Counted from the stretch's first letter, positions 48,335-57,168 are shown. The stretch is DNA of 62,530 nucleotides from Gammaproteobacteria bacterium (GCA_018815245.1 JAHIXK010000006.1:1-62530); one strand, 5' to 3'. The notes: generated from the letters alone by a model not told the origin. Made by a program: numbers and translations.

Positions 48335-49711
48335 TTACATGCCCGGAAAGCCGCCTTTGCCACCAGAACCACCCATACCGCCCATTTTTTTCATCATCTT
48401 GGCCAAGCCGCCTTTCTGCATGCTCTTCATCATGTCGCGCATTTGCTCGAATTGCTTTAGCAAGCGGTTTACTTCCTGAACTTGTACGCCTGCACCGGCT
48501 GCAATGCGGCGCTTGCGCGATGCTTTCAACAAGTCTGGCTTGGTGCGTTCCTGAATGGTCATCGAAAAAATAATGGCCTCGGTGCGCTTCATCTGTTTCT
48601 CGGCTGCGGTGGCATCTACGTCACCTGCGCCTTTCATCAACTGGCTGGGCAGTTTGTCCATCAAACTTTGCAGTCCACCCATATTGCGCATTTGGCTGAT
48701 TTGCGCCAGAAAGTCGTTCAAATCGAATGCCTTGCCGCTCTTCAGTTTCTTGGCCAGCTTTTCCGCTTCCTGCTGGTCAATGCCTTTTTTGGCCTCTTCC
48801 ACCAGGGAAACAATGTCGCCCATGCCCAGAATTCGGCCGGCAACGCGGTCGGGGTGGAATTTCTCAAAGCCAGTCAGCTTTTCGCCCACACCCATGAATT
48901 TGATGGGTTTGCCTGTAATTTGGCGCACGGAAAGTGCTGCACCGCCGCGGGCATCGCCGTCCATCTTGGTCAGTACTACGCCGGTCAGGGGCAAGGCTTC
49001 GTTAAACGCCTTGGCCGTGTTGGCTGCGTCCTGGCCCAACATGGCATCGATCACAAACAGGGTTTCAGTGGGGTTTACTGCCGCATGCAAAGCCTTGATT
49101 TCATTCATCATGGCTTCGTCAATGCCCAAGCGGCCTGCCGTGTCCAGAATAAGCACATCAAAAAACTGGCGTTTGGCGTGGTTTAAGGCAGCCAGCGCAA
49201 TGTCCACAGGCTTTTGGGTAATGTCAGAAGGAAAGAATTCAGCCCCCGCTTGGCCGCTGACCGTTTTCAGCTGCTCAATCGCCGCAGGGCGATACACGTC
49301 AGCGGAAACCGTTAGCACCTTCTTTTTCAGGTTGTCTTTCAGGTACTTGGCCAGCTTGCCGGTGGTGGTGGTTTTACCCGCACCTTGCAAACCCGCCATC
49401 AAAATAACCACCGGGGGCTGGGCTGCCAGGTTGATTTCTTCAGTTTTCTCGCCAATCAGTTTGATCAACTGCTTGTGAACAATGCCCACCAAGGCTTGGC
49501 CGGGGGTCAGGCTGTTCAGCACTTCCTCACCCAGGGCCTGTTCCTTCACCTGATTGATGAATTCTTTGACCACGGGCAGGGCCACATCCGCCTCAAGAAG
49601 CGCAAGGCGAACTTCACGCAACATTTCCTGCGTGTTGGCCTCGGTAATGCGGGCTTCGCCTTTGATATTTTTGACAACGCGCGTTAGGCGATCGGAGAGG
49701 TTTTCAAACAT
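48335..49711 (-). CDS. ffh: Signal recognition particle GTPase Ffh
   Basis: The protein has 458 residues from ATG 49711 (MFENLSDRLTRVVKNIKG); a longer frame to 49882 would cross the divergent gene. The NG domain has GLQGAGKTTTTGKLAKYL near 105, DTAGRLGIDEAMM and TKMDGDARGG. The methionine-rich M domain runs from about 330 and ends GGSGGKGGFPGM. It targets membrane proteins co-translationally with 4.5S RNA, which is not in this window. It is divergent from the ccsA-like gene, 47 bp apart. Confidence 0.97.
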   Translation of the reverse strand: MFENLSDRLTRVVKNIKGEARITEANTQEMLREVRLALLEADVALPVVKEFINQVKEQALGEEVLNSLTPGQALVGIVHKQLIKLIGEKTEEINLAAQPPVVILMAGLQGAGKTTTTGKLAKYLKDNLKKKVLTVSADVYRPAAIEQLKTVSGQAGAEFFPSDITQKPVDIALAALNHAKRQFFDVLILDTAGRLGIDEAMMNEIKALHAAVNPTETLFVIDAMLGQDAANTAKAFNEALPLTGVVLTKMDGDARGGAALSVRQITGKPIKFMGVGEKLTGFEKFHPDRVAGRILGMGDIVSLVEEAKKGIDQQEAEKLAKKLKSGKAFDLNDFLAQISQMRNMGGLQSLMDKLPSQLMKGAGDVDATAAEKQMKRTEAIIFSMTIQERTKPDLLKASRKRRIAAGAGVQVQEVNRLLKQFEQMRDMMKSMQKGGLAKMMKKMGGMGGSGGKGGFPGM

Positions 49712-49758
49712 CGTGTGGTGCCCCTGACTCGTGCTATGAATCGAGTAAACTGATTGGT

Positions 49759-50598
49759 ATGAACAACACAATATTGTACGCGCTCGCAGTGCCACTGCTG
49801 TCCGCCTCGGGTGGATTGGCGGCGCTGAACGTTTTCGGCAAATGGTCTGCGCCCGAAGGGTGGAACCGTGCACTGGTTGCATTGGCCTTGATTGTGTCGG
49901 GCTACCTGCTGGGTACCTTGTTGTTTCAAGCCGATGGCATGCATTTCGGTTTTGTGATCGGTTTGATGTGCGTGGCCTGGTTGGCCTCCCTCATGGCCTT
50001 TGTGGAAAGTTTCTTCAACCGCGTGCCTTTGCTGGAATTGATTGTGTTTCCGTTGTGCGCGGCGGTGTTTGTGTTGCCCCTGTGGATGGGCGATGACCCA
50101 ACCATTCGCATGGCGGGAGACCACCTGTTTCAGTTGCACCTGCTAATTGCCTTGGCTGCATACAGTTTGCTGGGCATAGCAGCGGTGCACGGCATTGTTA
50201 TGGCTTTTCAAGAGAAGGCCCTCCACCAGCCCGTGGCCAGCACCCAGGAAAACCGCCTGCTGCGGGAACGCCTGCTGGATCAGCTGCCCTCGCTGATCAC
50301 CATGGAAACAATTCTGTTTCGGCAACTGTGGGCAGGCTTTGCGCTGCTGTCGCTAACCTTGATTACCGGGTTCTTGTTTTCTGAAGAATGGAGTGGCACC
50401 AGTTGGCGGTTTGATCACAAAACCCTGTTTGCCCTTATTTCATGGTGTTCATTTGCTGTGTTATTGGGCGGGCGCGTGGTGTTTGGCTGGCGTGGCAAGG
50501 TGGCTTTGCGTTGGTGCCTGGGCAGCTATGCCGTGTTGGTGCTGGCTTATTTTGGTACCCAGTTTGTGCTGGAATTTATTTTGAAAAGGGCGGGTTGA
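49759..50598 (+). CDS. CcsA/YpjD-type inner membrane protein
   Basis: The protein has 279 residues and about eight transmembrane segments, of the cytochrome c assembly (CcmC/CcsA) superfamily. Conserved parts include DHLFQLHLLIALAAYSLLGIAAVHG near 116 and SWRFDHKTLFALISWCSFAVLLGGR near 214, which supply His residues. The group divergent from ffh is the YpjD type; heme export or divalent-ion roles have been proposed and neither is proven. Its stop overlaps the next ATG in TGATG. Confidence 0.85.
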   Translation: MNNTILYALAVPLLSASGGLAALNVFGKWSAPEGWNRALVALALIVSGYLLGTLLFQADGMHFGFVIGLMCVAWLASLMAFVESFFNRVPLLELIVFPLCAAVFVLPLWMGDDPTIRMAGDHLFQLHLLIALAAYSLLGIAAVHGIVMAFQEKALHQPVASTQENRLLRERLLDQLPSLITMETILFRQLWAGFALLSLTLITGFLFSEEWSGTSWRFDHKTLFALISWCSFAVLLGGRVVFGWRGKVALRWCLGSYAVLVLAYFGTQFVLEFILKRAG

Positions 50599-50855
50599 TG
50601 GGTCGTATTCTGTTTTTTCTAGGCCTGGCGTTGGTGGGTTGGATTCTTTTCAAAAGTTGGCAGCGCAAGCAGCTGGATGAAAAACCGTCGGTTGACGCTA
50701 AACAAAAGGGCAATATTGGCCGTAAAACACAGGAAGAGATACTGCCTTGCCAGCACTGTGGTGCTTACAGCCCGATGTCGGAAGGCGTGATGATGCAGGG
50801 CCGTTTTTATTGTGGCATGGAGCATGCCAAAGCGGCTGGCGAGAAAGTGCATTAA
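50598..50855 (+). CDS. PP0621-family small protein
   Basis: The protein has 85 residues from ATG 50598. A hydrophobic N-terminal helix (about 3-17) is followed by a basic linker and a C-terminal zinc-ribbon-like LPCQHCGAYSPMSEGV with a further Cys in RFYCGMEH. This is a conserved family of unknown function usually found between the ccsA-like gene and ampD in betaproteobacteria. It overlaps the upstream gene by 1 bp. Confidence 0.75.
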   Translation: MGRILFFLGLALVGWILFKSWQRKQLDEKPSVDAKQKGNIGRKTQEEILPCQHCGAYSPMSEGVMMQGRFYCGMEHAKAAGEKVH

Positions 50856-50884
50856 TACGTGCATTTGTATTGGAAGGGGTTGCC

Positions 50885-51448
50885 ATGTGGTTGGACGAAG
50901 GCTGGATTGAAGAAGACTGGGTGCATCGCTTGCAAAGCCCCAATCAGGATGCCCGTCCCATGGGCACGGTGGTCGACACCTTGGTTGTTCACTGTATCAG
51001 CCTGCCCGAGCGGGGGCGAGACACTTCGCTGATTACCGACCTGTTTCTGAATCGGCTTGATTGTCATTCACATGCTTCGTTTGGCGAGCTGATCGGCCTG
51101 CATGTTTCCGCACATTTTCTGATTGATCGCGATGGTTCAGTTACCCAATTTGTGTCCTGCGAAAAACGTGCCTGGCATGCAGGAATTTCCGCCGCCATGG
51201 ACCGTTGCAACTTCAATCATTTTTCAATCGGTGTTGAATTGTTGGGCGACGTGTACACCCCATTCAGGTTAGAACAATACGCCAGCCTGAAGCGCCTGGC
51301 TTTGGAGTTGCAATCACGTTATCCACTGAAATATGCCATGGCGCACAGCGAGATAGCACCCACCCGAAAAACCGATCCCGGACCCTTCTTTGATTGGAAA
51401 GGTCTACGCAAATCAAACACCTACGAACTTCAAATTAGCGGTAACTGA
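50885..51448 (+). CDS. ampD: 1,6-anhydro-N-acetylmuramyl-L-alanine amidase AmpD
   Basis: The protein has 187 residues from ATG 50885, preceded by GGAAGGGG. Amidase_2 zinc ligands and catalytic residues lie in LVVHCISLP near 35, AWHAGISA near 98 and AHSEIAPTRKTDPGP near 152. It is cytosolic and recycles peptidoglycan. The lytic transglycosylase 3 kb upstream makes the anhydro-peptides it consumes. Confidence 0.93.
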   Translation: MWLDEGWIEEDWVHRLQSPNQDARPMGTVVDTLVVHCISLPERGRDTSLITDLFLNRLDCHSHASFGELIGLHVSAHFLIDRDGSVTQFVSCEKRAWHAGISAAMDRCNFNHFSIGVELLGDVYTPFRLEQYASLKRLALELQSRYPLKYAMAHSEIAPTRKTDPGPFFDWKGLRKSNTYELQISGN

Positions 51449-51485
51449 GCGCCAAGCCGGGCACTGTTTTTTTGTTGCGCTGCAC

Positions 51486-51547
51486 TTGTCCAAAACTTGT
51501 CCCCAACTTGTTCACAGGGGATAACCCTGTGCACAACTTTGGGATAA
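51486..51547. promoter_or_regulatory. Cluster of DnaA-box-like sites before nrdA
   Basis: Three same-strand boxes start exactly 11 bp apart: TTGTCCAAA (51486), TTGTCCCCA (51497) and TTGTTCACA (51508), each 7 of 9 to TTATCCACA. Three more lie on the opposite strand: TTATCCCCT (51516-51524), TTGTGCACA (51528-51536) and TTATCCCAA (51539-51547). In E. coli DnaA binds boxes upstream of nrdAB to control ribonucleotide reductase with replication, so a similar link is likely. No box is a perfect match. Confidence 0.6.
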
Positions 51548-51574
51548 GAAAGTGTTTGCCAAATCGTGTCATGA

Positions 51575-51590
51575 CCACTACAATTAGTTC
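51575..51590 (+). promoter_or_regulatory. NrdR box 1 (distal)
   Basis: CCACTACAATTAGTTC matches the NrdR consensus (acaCwATATATwGtgt) at about 10 of 16 positions. By itself it is weak, but it starts exactly 31 bp before the better box at 51606, the three-turn spacing typical of NrdR tandem boxes. Confidence 0.6.
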
Positions 51591-51605
51591 CAAGCCACAT
51601 ACAAA

Positions 51606-51621
51606 ACACAAGATATAGTGG
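51606..51621 (+). promoter_or_regulatory. NrdR box 2 (proximal)
   Basis: ACACAAGATATAGTGG matches the NrdR consensus at about 14 of 16 positions. With the box at 51575 it forms the expected pair of sites for the nucleotide-sensing repressor NrdR, ahead of nrdA (ATG 51688). Confidence 0.75.
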
Positions 51622-51687
51622 TTGCCGGTGTTGCCCCCACTACAAAAACAAACCCTCAAGAACAAGCTTATTCCAGGAGAAAGATGC

Positions 51688-54624
51688 ATGCTAACCAGCC
51701 ATGGAACCTCAGATTTGGCGACTAATTTGGCAACAGATGCGCCCATGTCCACGGGCAAGCCTGCCAATGTAGCGCCCGTGGTTGACAGCGCATATTCAAA
51801 CTATAAAATTATTCGCCGAAATGGTGCCGTGGTAGGTTTCGAGCCCAGCAAAATTGCCGTGGCCATGACAAAAGCCTTTTTGGCCGTAAACGGTGGTCAA
51901 GGCGCTGCTTCGGCCCGCATCCGTGAATTGGTTGAGCAGATGACCAACGGTGTGGTGAGCGCACTGGTGCGTCGTCAGCCTTCTGGTGGCATTTTTCACA
52001 TTGAAGATATTCAAGACCAGGTTGAACTGGCCTTGATGCGTTCTGGCGAAGCTGAAGTGGCCCGCGCCTACGTGTTGTATCGCGAGCGCCGCGCACAAGA
52101 ACGCGCAGCCAAGCAAGTTGAGCAAGCCGAACAGCACGCACTGAATGTGATGGATGGCGACATCAAGCGCCCACTCGATGTGGACGCATTGAAAGCGCTG
52201 ATCGAAAGCGCCGCTGTTGGCCTGAACGAAATTGATGTTGCACACCTTCAGAAAGAAACCCTGAAGAACCTGTACGACGGCGTGAAAATCGACGAAGTGT
52301 TCAAGTCGGCCATTTTGGCTTCACGTGCCATGATCGAGAACGAGCCCAGCTACACACTGGTTACTTCTCGCCTGTTGTTGCACACCATTCGCCGCGAAAT
52401 TGTGGGCCGTGAAATTGCCCAAGATGAAATGGCGCAGGTGTACCCAGAATATTTCCCACAGTTCATCAAGAAGGGCATTGCCGCTGGCCTGCTGGACAAC
52501 CGCCTGGCCCAGTTCGACATGAAGAAGTTGGGCGCAGCCCTAAAATATGAACGCGATTTGCAGTTCGATTACCTGGGCCTGCAAACTTTGTACGACCGTT
52601 ACTTCCTGCACGTGGAAGGCACCCGCATTGAAATGCCACAGGCGTTTTATATGCGCGTGGCCATGGGCCTGGCCCTGAATGAAGTGGACCGCGAAGCACG
52701 CGCCATCGAATTTTATGAAGTGTTGTCGACATTCGATTTCATGAGCTCGACCCCAACACTGTTCAACAGCGGCACGATTCGTTCGCAGTTGTCTTCCTGC
52801 TACCTCACCACCATTGGTGACGACCTGGACGACATTTACGAAGGCATCAAGGAAAACGCGCTGCTGAGCAAGTTTGCCGGTGGTTTGGGCAACGACTGGA
52901 CGCCTGTGCGCGCCTTGGGCAGCCACATCAAGGGCACCAATGGCAAATCGCAAGGCGTGGTGCCATTTTTGAAAGTGGTGAACGACACGGCTGTTGCCGT
53001 GAACCAGGGTGGCAAGCGCAAAGGCGCAGTGTGTGCTTACCTTGAAACATGGCACCTGGACATTGAAGAGTTCCTGGAGCTTCGCAAAAATACGGGCGAT
53101 GACCGCCGCCGCACACACGACATGAACACCGCGAACTGGATTCCCGACCTGTTCATGAAGCGTGTGATGGAAGGTGGAAACTGGACCTTGTTCAGCCCAT
53201 CGGATGCGCCTGACCTGCACGACCTGTACGGCAAAGCCTTCGAGAAAGCCTACGTGGGTTACGAAGAAAAAGCTGCACGTGGCGACTTGAAGTTGTTCAA
53301 AACCGTGGAAGCAGCCAAGCTGTGGCGCAAAATTCTTTCCATGTTGTTTGAAACCGGTCACCCATGGATTACGTTCAAAGACCCATGCAACATTCGCAGC
53401 CCCCAGCAACACGTGGGTGTGGTGCACTCGTCGAACCTGTGTACAGAAATTACCCTGAACACCAACGAGAACGAAATTGCCGTGTGTAATTTGGGCTCAG
53501 TGAACCTGACCCACCACTTAAAGCCTGCCGACAACGGCGAGCTGGTGCTTGATCACGACAAATTGCAGAAAACGATCAACGTGGCCATGCGCATGCTGGA
53601 CAACGTAATCGACATCAACTACTACGCCGTGGCCAAGGCGCGCAATTCAAACCTGCGCCACCGCCCGGTGGGCATGGGCATGATGGGCTTCCAGGATGCG
53701 CTGCACATGATGCGCAAGCCCTATGCTTCACGCGATGCAGTTGAATTCGCAGACGAAAGCATGGAAGCCATTTGCTACTACGCTTACGAAGCGTCTACGG
53801 AATTGGCCGCCGAGCGCGGTGCCTACAGCACCTTCAAGGGCTCGCTGTGGGACAAGGGCATCATGCCTTTGGATTCACTGAAACTGCTGGAAGAAGAGCG
53901 TGGTGGTTATGTGGAAGTAGACACCTCCAGCCGCATGGACTGGGACGCACTGCGTGCGCGCATCAAGAAGCACGGCATGCGCAACTCCAACTGCGTGGCC
54001 ATTGCGCCTACAGCAACCATTTCCAACATTATTGGCGTGGCCGCTTCCATTGAGCCCACATTCCAGAACCTGTATGTGAAGTCGAACTTGAGCGGTGAAT
54101 TCACCATCGTGAACGAACACCTGGTGCGCGACTTGAAGCGTTTGGGTATTTGGGACGAAGTCATGATTTCTGACCTGAAATACTTCGATGGTTCAGTGAT
54201 GAAGATTGACCGCATTCCGGAAGACCTGAAGCGCCTGTACGCCACTGCGTTCGAGATGGACCCACGCTGGCTGGTTGAAGCGGCAGCCCGTCGCCAGAAA
54301 TGGATTGACCAAGGCCAAAGCCTGAACATTTACATGGCTGGCGTAAGCGGCAAGCGTTTGGACGACACGTACAAGCTGGCCTGGATTCGCGGTTTGAAAA
54401 CCACTTACTACCTGCGCACCATTGGTGCCACACACGCCGAGAAATCAACCTTGGCTGGTGGGGAATTGAATTCAGTGAATTCCGAAGGTGGCGCTTCTGC
54501 TGCATTTACATCGGCCCCAGCCACCGGTTTGGTGCCTAACCTGCCTGAACAGGAAATTGATGGCAAGGTGTGCACCATGCGCCCCGGCGACGCTGGTTTC
54601 GATGAGTGTGAAGCTTGTCAATAA
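51688..54624 (+). CDS. nrdA: Class Ia ribonucleoside-diphosphate reductase, alpha subunit NrdA
   Basis: The protein has 978 residues from ATG 51688 (RBS CAGGAGAAAG), longer than E. coli NrdA (761) because of an N-terminal ATP-cone region. The first cone (about 28-130, VVGFEPSKIAVAMTKAF) is intact and a second, degenerate cone-like region follows to about 215. Active-site cysteines are in LSSCYLTT and SNLCTEITLN, and the C-terminal redox pair ends the protein in DECEACQ. It makes dNDPs from NDPs. Promoter region holds DnaA-like and NrdR boxes. Confidence 0.97.
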   Translation: MLTSHGTSDLATNLATDAPMSTGKPANVAPVVDSAYSNYKIIRRNGAVVGFEPSKIAVAMTKAFLAVNGGQGAASARIRELVEQMTNGVVSALVRRQPSGGIFHIEDIQDQVELALMRSGEAEVARAYVLYRERRAQERAAKQVEQAEQHALNVMDGDIKRPLDVDALKALIESAAVGLNEIDVAHLQKETLKNLYDGVKIDEVFKSAILASRAMIENEPSYTLVTSRLLLHTIRREIVGREIAQDEMAQVYPEYFPQFIKKGIAAGLLDNRLAQFDMKKLGAALKYERDLQFDYLGLQTLYDRYFLHVEGTRIEMPQAFYMRVAMGLALNEVDREARAIEFYEVLSTFDFMSSTPTLFNSGTIRSQLSSCYLTTIGDDLDDIYEGIKENALLSKFAGGLGNDWTPVRALGSHIKGTNGKSQGVVPFLKVVNDTAVAVNQGGKRKGAVCAYLETWHLDIEEFLELRKNTGDDRRRTHDMNTANWIPDLFMKRVMEGGNWTLFSPSDAPDLHDLYGKAFEKAYVGYEEKAARGDLKLFKTVEAAKLWRKILSMLFETGHPWITFKDPCNIRSPQQHVGVVHSSNLCTEITLNTNENEIAVCNLGSVNLTHHLKPADNGELVLDHDKLQKTINVAMRMLDNVIDINYYAVAKARNSNLRHRPVGMGMMGFQDALHMMRKPYASRDAVEFADESMEAICYYAYEASTELAAERGAYSTFKGSLWDKGIMPLDSLKLLEEERGGYVEVDTSSRMDWDALRARIKKHGMRNSNCVAIAPTATISNIIGVAASIEPTFQNLYVKSNLSGEFTIVNEHLVRDLKRLGIWDEVMISDLKYFDGSVMKIDRIPEDLKRLYATAFEMDPRWLVEAAARRQKWIDQGQSLNIYMAGVSGKRLDDTYKLAWIRGLKTTYYLRTIGATHAEKSTLAGGELNSVNSEGGASAAFTSAPATGLVPNLPEQEIDGKVCTMRPGDAGFDECEACQ

Positions 54625-54669
54625 GCTGCCAATATAACTAGACCAGCGATTTGGGCAGGTTACCAAGAC

Positions 54670-54698
54670 TTGCTCAAGTAAATAAAAATGAACATAAT
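54670..54698 (+). promoter_or_regulatory. Possible separate nrdB promoter
   Basis: TTGCTC (54670-54675) and CATAAT (54693-54698) are 17 bp apart in the nrdA-nrdB gap, with a predicted start near 54705. CACTGT/ACAGTG just after it forms a 6-bp inverted repeat. It may give nrdB its own transcription. Confidence 0.4.
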
Positions 54699-54743
54699 GG
54701 CACTGTGACTTTATACAGTGTATTGGTTAAGGAGTTAGAAAAT

Positions 54744-55958
54744 ATGCTGTCTTGGGACGATGAATTTGATACAGCCATGGGCAAAACAGCAACGGCGGCC
54801 AAGCCTGCCATACCTGTAGCCCCAGCCATGGATTCTGTGGCTTCCGGTTTTGCTGCGCCAATGGGCAACCCCATAACCAGCCAGGGCCTGTACCAGCAAG
54901 CTGCACGCTCTGTAAAGCCTGCTGCCGAAGGTGCAAAGGCGGGCCGCGTGAACGCAGCCGACAAGCGTGTAATTAACGGTACAACCGACGTGAACCAGCT
55001 TGTGCCATTCAAGTACAAGTGGGCTTGGGAAAAGTACCTGAGCCAGTGCGCAAACCACTGGATGCCGCAAGAAATCAATATGGACCGCGACATTGCGCTT
55101 TGGAAAGACCCCAATGGGCTTACTGAGGACGAACGCCTGATCGTGAAGCGCAACCTGGGCTTTTTTGTAACCGCCGATTCACTGGCCGCCAACAACATTG
55201 TGTTGGGTACGTACCGCCACATTACAGCGCCCGAGTGTCGCCAGTTTTTGTTGCGCCAGGCGTTTGATGAAGCCATTCACACCCACGCCTACCAGTACAT
55301 TGTGGAAAGTTTGGGTATTCCTGAGGCGGAAACCTTCAACGCTTACAACGAAATTTCCTGCATCAAAGCGAAAGACGATTTCTTGTTGCCGTTCATTGAT
55401 GTGTTGACCGACCCATCATTTAAAACCGGCACGCTGGAAGCAGACCAAACCTTGCTGAAAAGCCTGATCGCTTTTGCCTGCGTGATGGAAGGCATGTTCT
55501 TCTACGTGGGCTTTGTGCAAATTCTGGCGCTTGGCCGCCAGAACAAGATGATTGGTGCTGCCGAACAGTTCCAGTACATTTTGCGCGACGAGTCTGCACA
55601 CTGCACATTCGGTATCGACCTGATCAACACCGTGAAACTGGAAAACCCACACCTGTGGACCCCGGAATTCAAGGAAGAAATCAAGGCCATGTTCCGCAAG
55701 GCTGTTGAACTTGAACATGCGTATGCCGTAGACACCATGCCACGTGGCGTACTGGGTTTGAATTCTTCCCAGTTCATGGAATACATGAAATTCATTTGCA
55801 ACCGCCGTTCCAATCAGATTGGCTTGGGCACCTTGTACGAAGGCGCAACCAACCCATTCCCATGGATGAGCGAAATGATGGACTTGAAGAAAGAAACCAA
55901 CTTCTTCGAGCGCCGCGTGACTGAGTACCAAACTGGCGGTGCGTTGAGCTGGGATTAA
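54744..55958 (+). CDS. nrdB: Class Ia ribonucleotide reductase, beta subunit NrdB
   Basis: The protein has 404 residues from ATG 54744 (RBS AAGGAG). Compared with E. coli NrdB it has an N-terminal extension of about 60 residues that is Ala/Pro/Lys-rich and probably disordered. The di-iron ligands and radical Tyr are visible: [10 protein letters not shown] (Glu, His and Tyr at ExxHxxxY), EGMFFYVGF and RDESAHC. So it is a tyrosyl-radical class Ia protein. It ends 27 bp before an inverted repeat. Confidence 0.97.
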   Translation: MLSWDDEFDTAMGKTATAAKPAIPVAPAMDSVASGFAAPMGNPITSQGLYQQAARSVKPAAEGAKAGRVNAADKRVINGTTDVNQLVPFKYKWAWEKYLSQCANHWMPQEINMDRDIALWKDPNGLTEDERLIVKRNLGFFVTADSLAANNIVLGTYRHITAPECRQFLLRQAFDEAIHTHAYQYIVESLGIPEAETFNAYNEISCIKAKDDFLLPFIDVLTDPSFKTGTLEADQTLLKSLIAFACVMEGMFFYVGFVQILALGRQNKMIGAAEQFQYILRDESAHCTFGIDLINTVKLENPHLWTPEFKEEIKAMFRKAVELEHAYAVDTMPRGVLGLNSSQFMEYMKFICNRRSNQIGLGTLYEGATNPFPWMSEMMDLKKETNFFERRVTEYQTGGALSWD

Positions 55959-55971
55959 TCCTGGAATGGAA

Positions 55972-56016
55972 CTTACTGTTGTTTTCTGCTACGTAGCAGT
56001 CCAACCAACAAGTAAG
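55972..56016 (+). other. Nested inverted repeat overlapping a ribosome binding site
   Basis: The outer arms CTTACTGTTG (55972-55981) and CAACAAGTAAG (56006-56016) pair with one bulge. Inside is a perfect 14-bp palindrome CTGCTACGTAGCAG (55986-55999). The 3' outer arm overlaps the ribosome binding site AAGGGG (56014-56019) of the next gene, so an RNA fold would hide it. Confidence 0.6.
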
Positions 56017-56025
56017 GGGTTTCGA

Positions 56026-56373
56026 ATGAGTCCAGTGTCAAGTGCCAGTGCTCCAGCTTCATTGTCAATGGAGCGTTCTAGCGACGAGGCGCATGCCATC
56101 AATATGGCGCGCTATCACCGTGAGTATGCAGAGTTTGAACGGTCTCCCTACCGGACCAATTGTGCAAACATAGCGCAGGCTGCAGCGTGCGCGGGTTGCT
56201 TGGGGTGTTGTGTAATTGCTCCGGTTTTGACTATTGTTGGGGAATGGACCCTTCCAGGGTATTTATCCGGTTTATTGTGTTGCATTGGCGCTCAATATTG
56301 CAGCAATGAAGCACAGGAGCCTTCCATGCCAGCCCACCCCGACAGTCCGCGTGAGACAAACGGTTGGGGTTAA
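56026..56373 (+). CDS. Small Cys-rich putative membrane protein of unknown function
   Basis: The protein has 115 residues from ATG 56026 (RBS AAGGGG 7 bp upstream); a longer in-frame start at 55966 is unlikely. The N-terminal 50 residues are Ser/Ala-rich, with a charged stretch RYHREYAEFERSP. From about 58 a hydrophobic, Cys-rich segment follows (AAACAGCLGCCVIAPVL, then LSGLLCCIGAQYC), with seven Cys in about 40 residues, suggesting one hairpin of membrane helices. I do not recognise the family. It lies between nrdB and a broken hcp gene, so a secretion-linked role is possible but unproven. Confidence 0.5.
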   Translation: MSPVSSASAPASLSMERSSDEAHAINMARYHREYAEFERSPYRTNCANIAQAAACAGCLGCCVIAPVLTIVGEWTLPGYLSGLLCCIGAQYCSNEAQEPSMPAHPDSPRETNGWG

Positions 56374-56567
56374 ATTCTGCCTAACCGTTTCGGTTGTCTC
56401 AATGCCATTTACGCTAATCGGCAAAATTGTCTGGCAAGTCGTTGAAATAAGGTGTGCTGTGCCACCCTGAATAGGTGCCCAGCATCCTTGAGTCGATTGT
56501 TTTTCTACCCCTTTTGATCTGCCCGATACACTTTCTGGTTGTTCTAACTTTTTTGGGGTGGAAAACC

Positions 56568-56860
56568 ATGCCGGCAGATCTGTTTTTGAAATTGGGTAAC
56601 GTAAAAGGCGAGTCAGTGGACTTGAAACACGCGGGTGAAATGGAACTGCTTCCCCCACACTGCATGCACAAATCTGTGTGGGCTACATGGTGTTGACCAA
56701 AAGAAAGTCGGGCTTGCTGCCGCTGGAATACCTGTGCATTACTTTCAAAGACGTGATTGTGAGCGACATTGATATTTCATTGGGCGCAGCAAGTGTTCAA
56801 ACCCATCTAGTTCCTGCCTGTATTCAGTTGCCGTTCGATCTGAACAATAGGCGCAATTAG
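56568..56860 (+). pseudogene. hcp: Broken hcp (type VI secretion tube protein) gene
   Basis: From ATG 56568 (RBS GGGGTGG) the frame reads MPADLFLKLGNVKGESVD then KHAGEMELL, the conserved start of Hcp, but stops at TGA 56694-56696 after 42 residues. A second frame (56678-56860) resumes with VLTKRKSG, LEYLCITFKDVIVSD, matching the C-terminal third of Hcp. Roughly 60-70 residues of the middle are missing and the frames differ, so it cannot make a functional tube. No other type VI genes are in the window. It may be a relic of an orphan hcp-effector module. Confidence 0.7.
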
Positions 56861-57118
56861 CTTCAAGTCTGCTTTCAGGTTTTGATAAAGCGCATGGATG
56901 ATTGGAAAGTTCTTGCGACGCCCATGTTTTCCCAACAGTGCATGGTTTGAAACAGCTTGCTGTTTTCTGTCAATGTATGTTGTTGATCGTTTCGACCGTT
57001 TCACCAAAGGCTGAAAGAAAACACGCCATCGACACCTTTGGCCAGCACTTTTGTCGGTGAACTGCGTTGCCTGCGAGCCATTATCCACTGGGTAATTCAG
57101 CAGGCGGTGGAACCGAAG
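56861..57118. other. Region without a convincing gene
   Basis: This stretch between the hcp remnant and the hip operator region is about 260 bp. A minus-strand frame of 93 codons (57088 down to 56807) covers it and overlaps the hcp remnant; it is basic (GRRKNFPIIHALYQNLKAD) but shows no domain that I recognise and has no good ribosome binding site. It may be decayed mobile DNA. Confidence 0.3.
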
Positions 57119-57144
57119 CTATAACAGTTCTTCGCTCGTTATAG
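57119..57144. promoter_or_regulatory. Candidate HipB operator (distal)
   Basis: CTATAAC (57119-57125) and GTTATAG (57138-57144) form a perfect 7-bp inverted repeat with a 12-bp centre, in the AT-rich region before hipB. HipB proteins bind palindromes in their own promoter. Confidence 0.5.
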
Positions 57145-57168
57145 TATGGGTTCTGAAAAAATAAAGAT

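Noticed and set aside
48482-49478. Two long plus-strand frames opposite ffh
   Set aside because: Both are antisense shadows of ffh, with no ribosome binding site and no family match.
52540-53427. 295-codon minus-strand frame inside nrdA
   Set aside because: Antisense shadow; nrdA motifs are continuous across the same bases.
56475-56696. Longer plus-strand start (56475) for the hcp remnant
   Set aside because: The Hcp family begins at MPADLF (56568), which has its own ribosome binding site; the 31 extra residues are hydrophobic and unrelated.
56807-57088. Minus-strand frame of 93 codons next to the hcp remnant
   Set aside because: It has no recognisable domain or clear ribosome binding site and overlaps the hcp relic; kept only as a note on the region.
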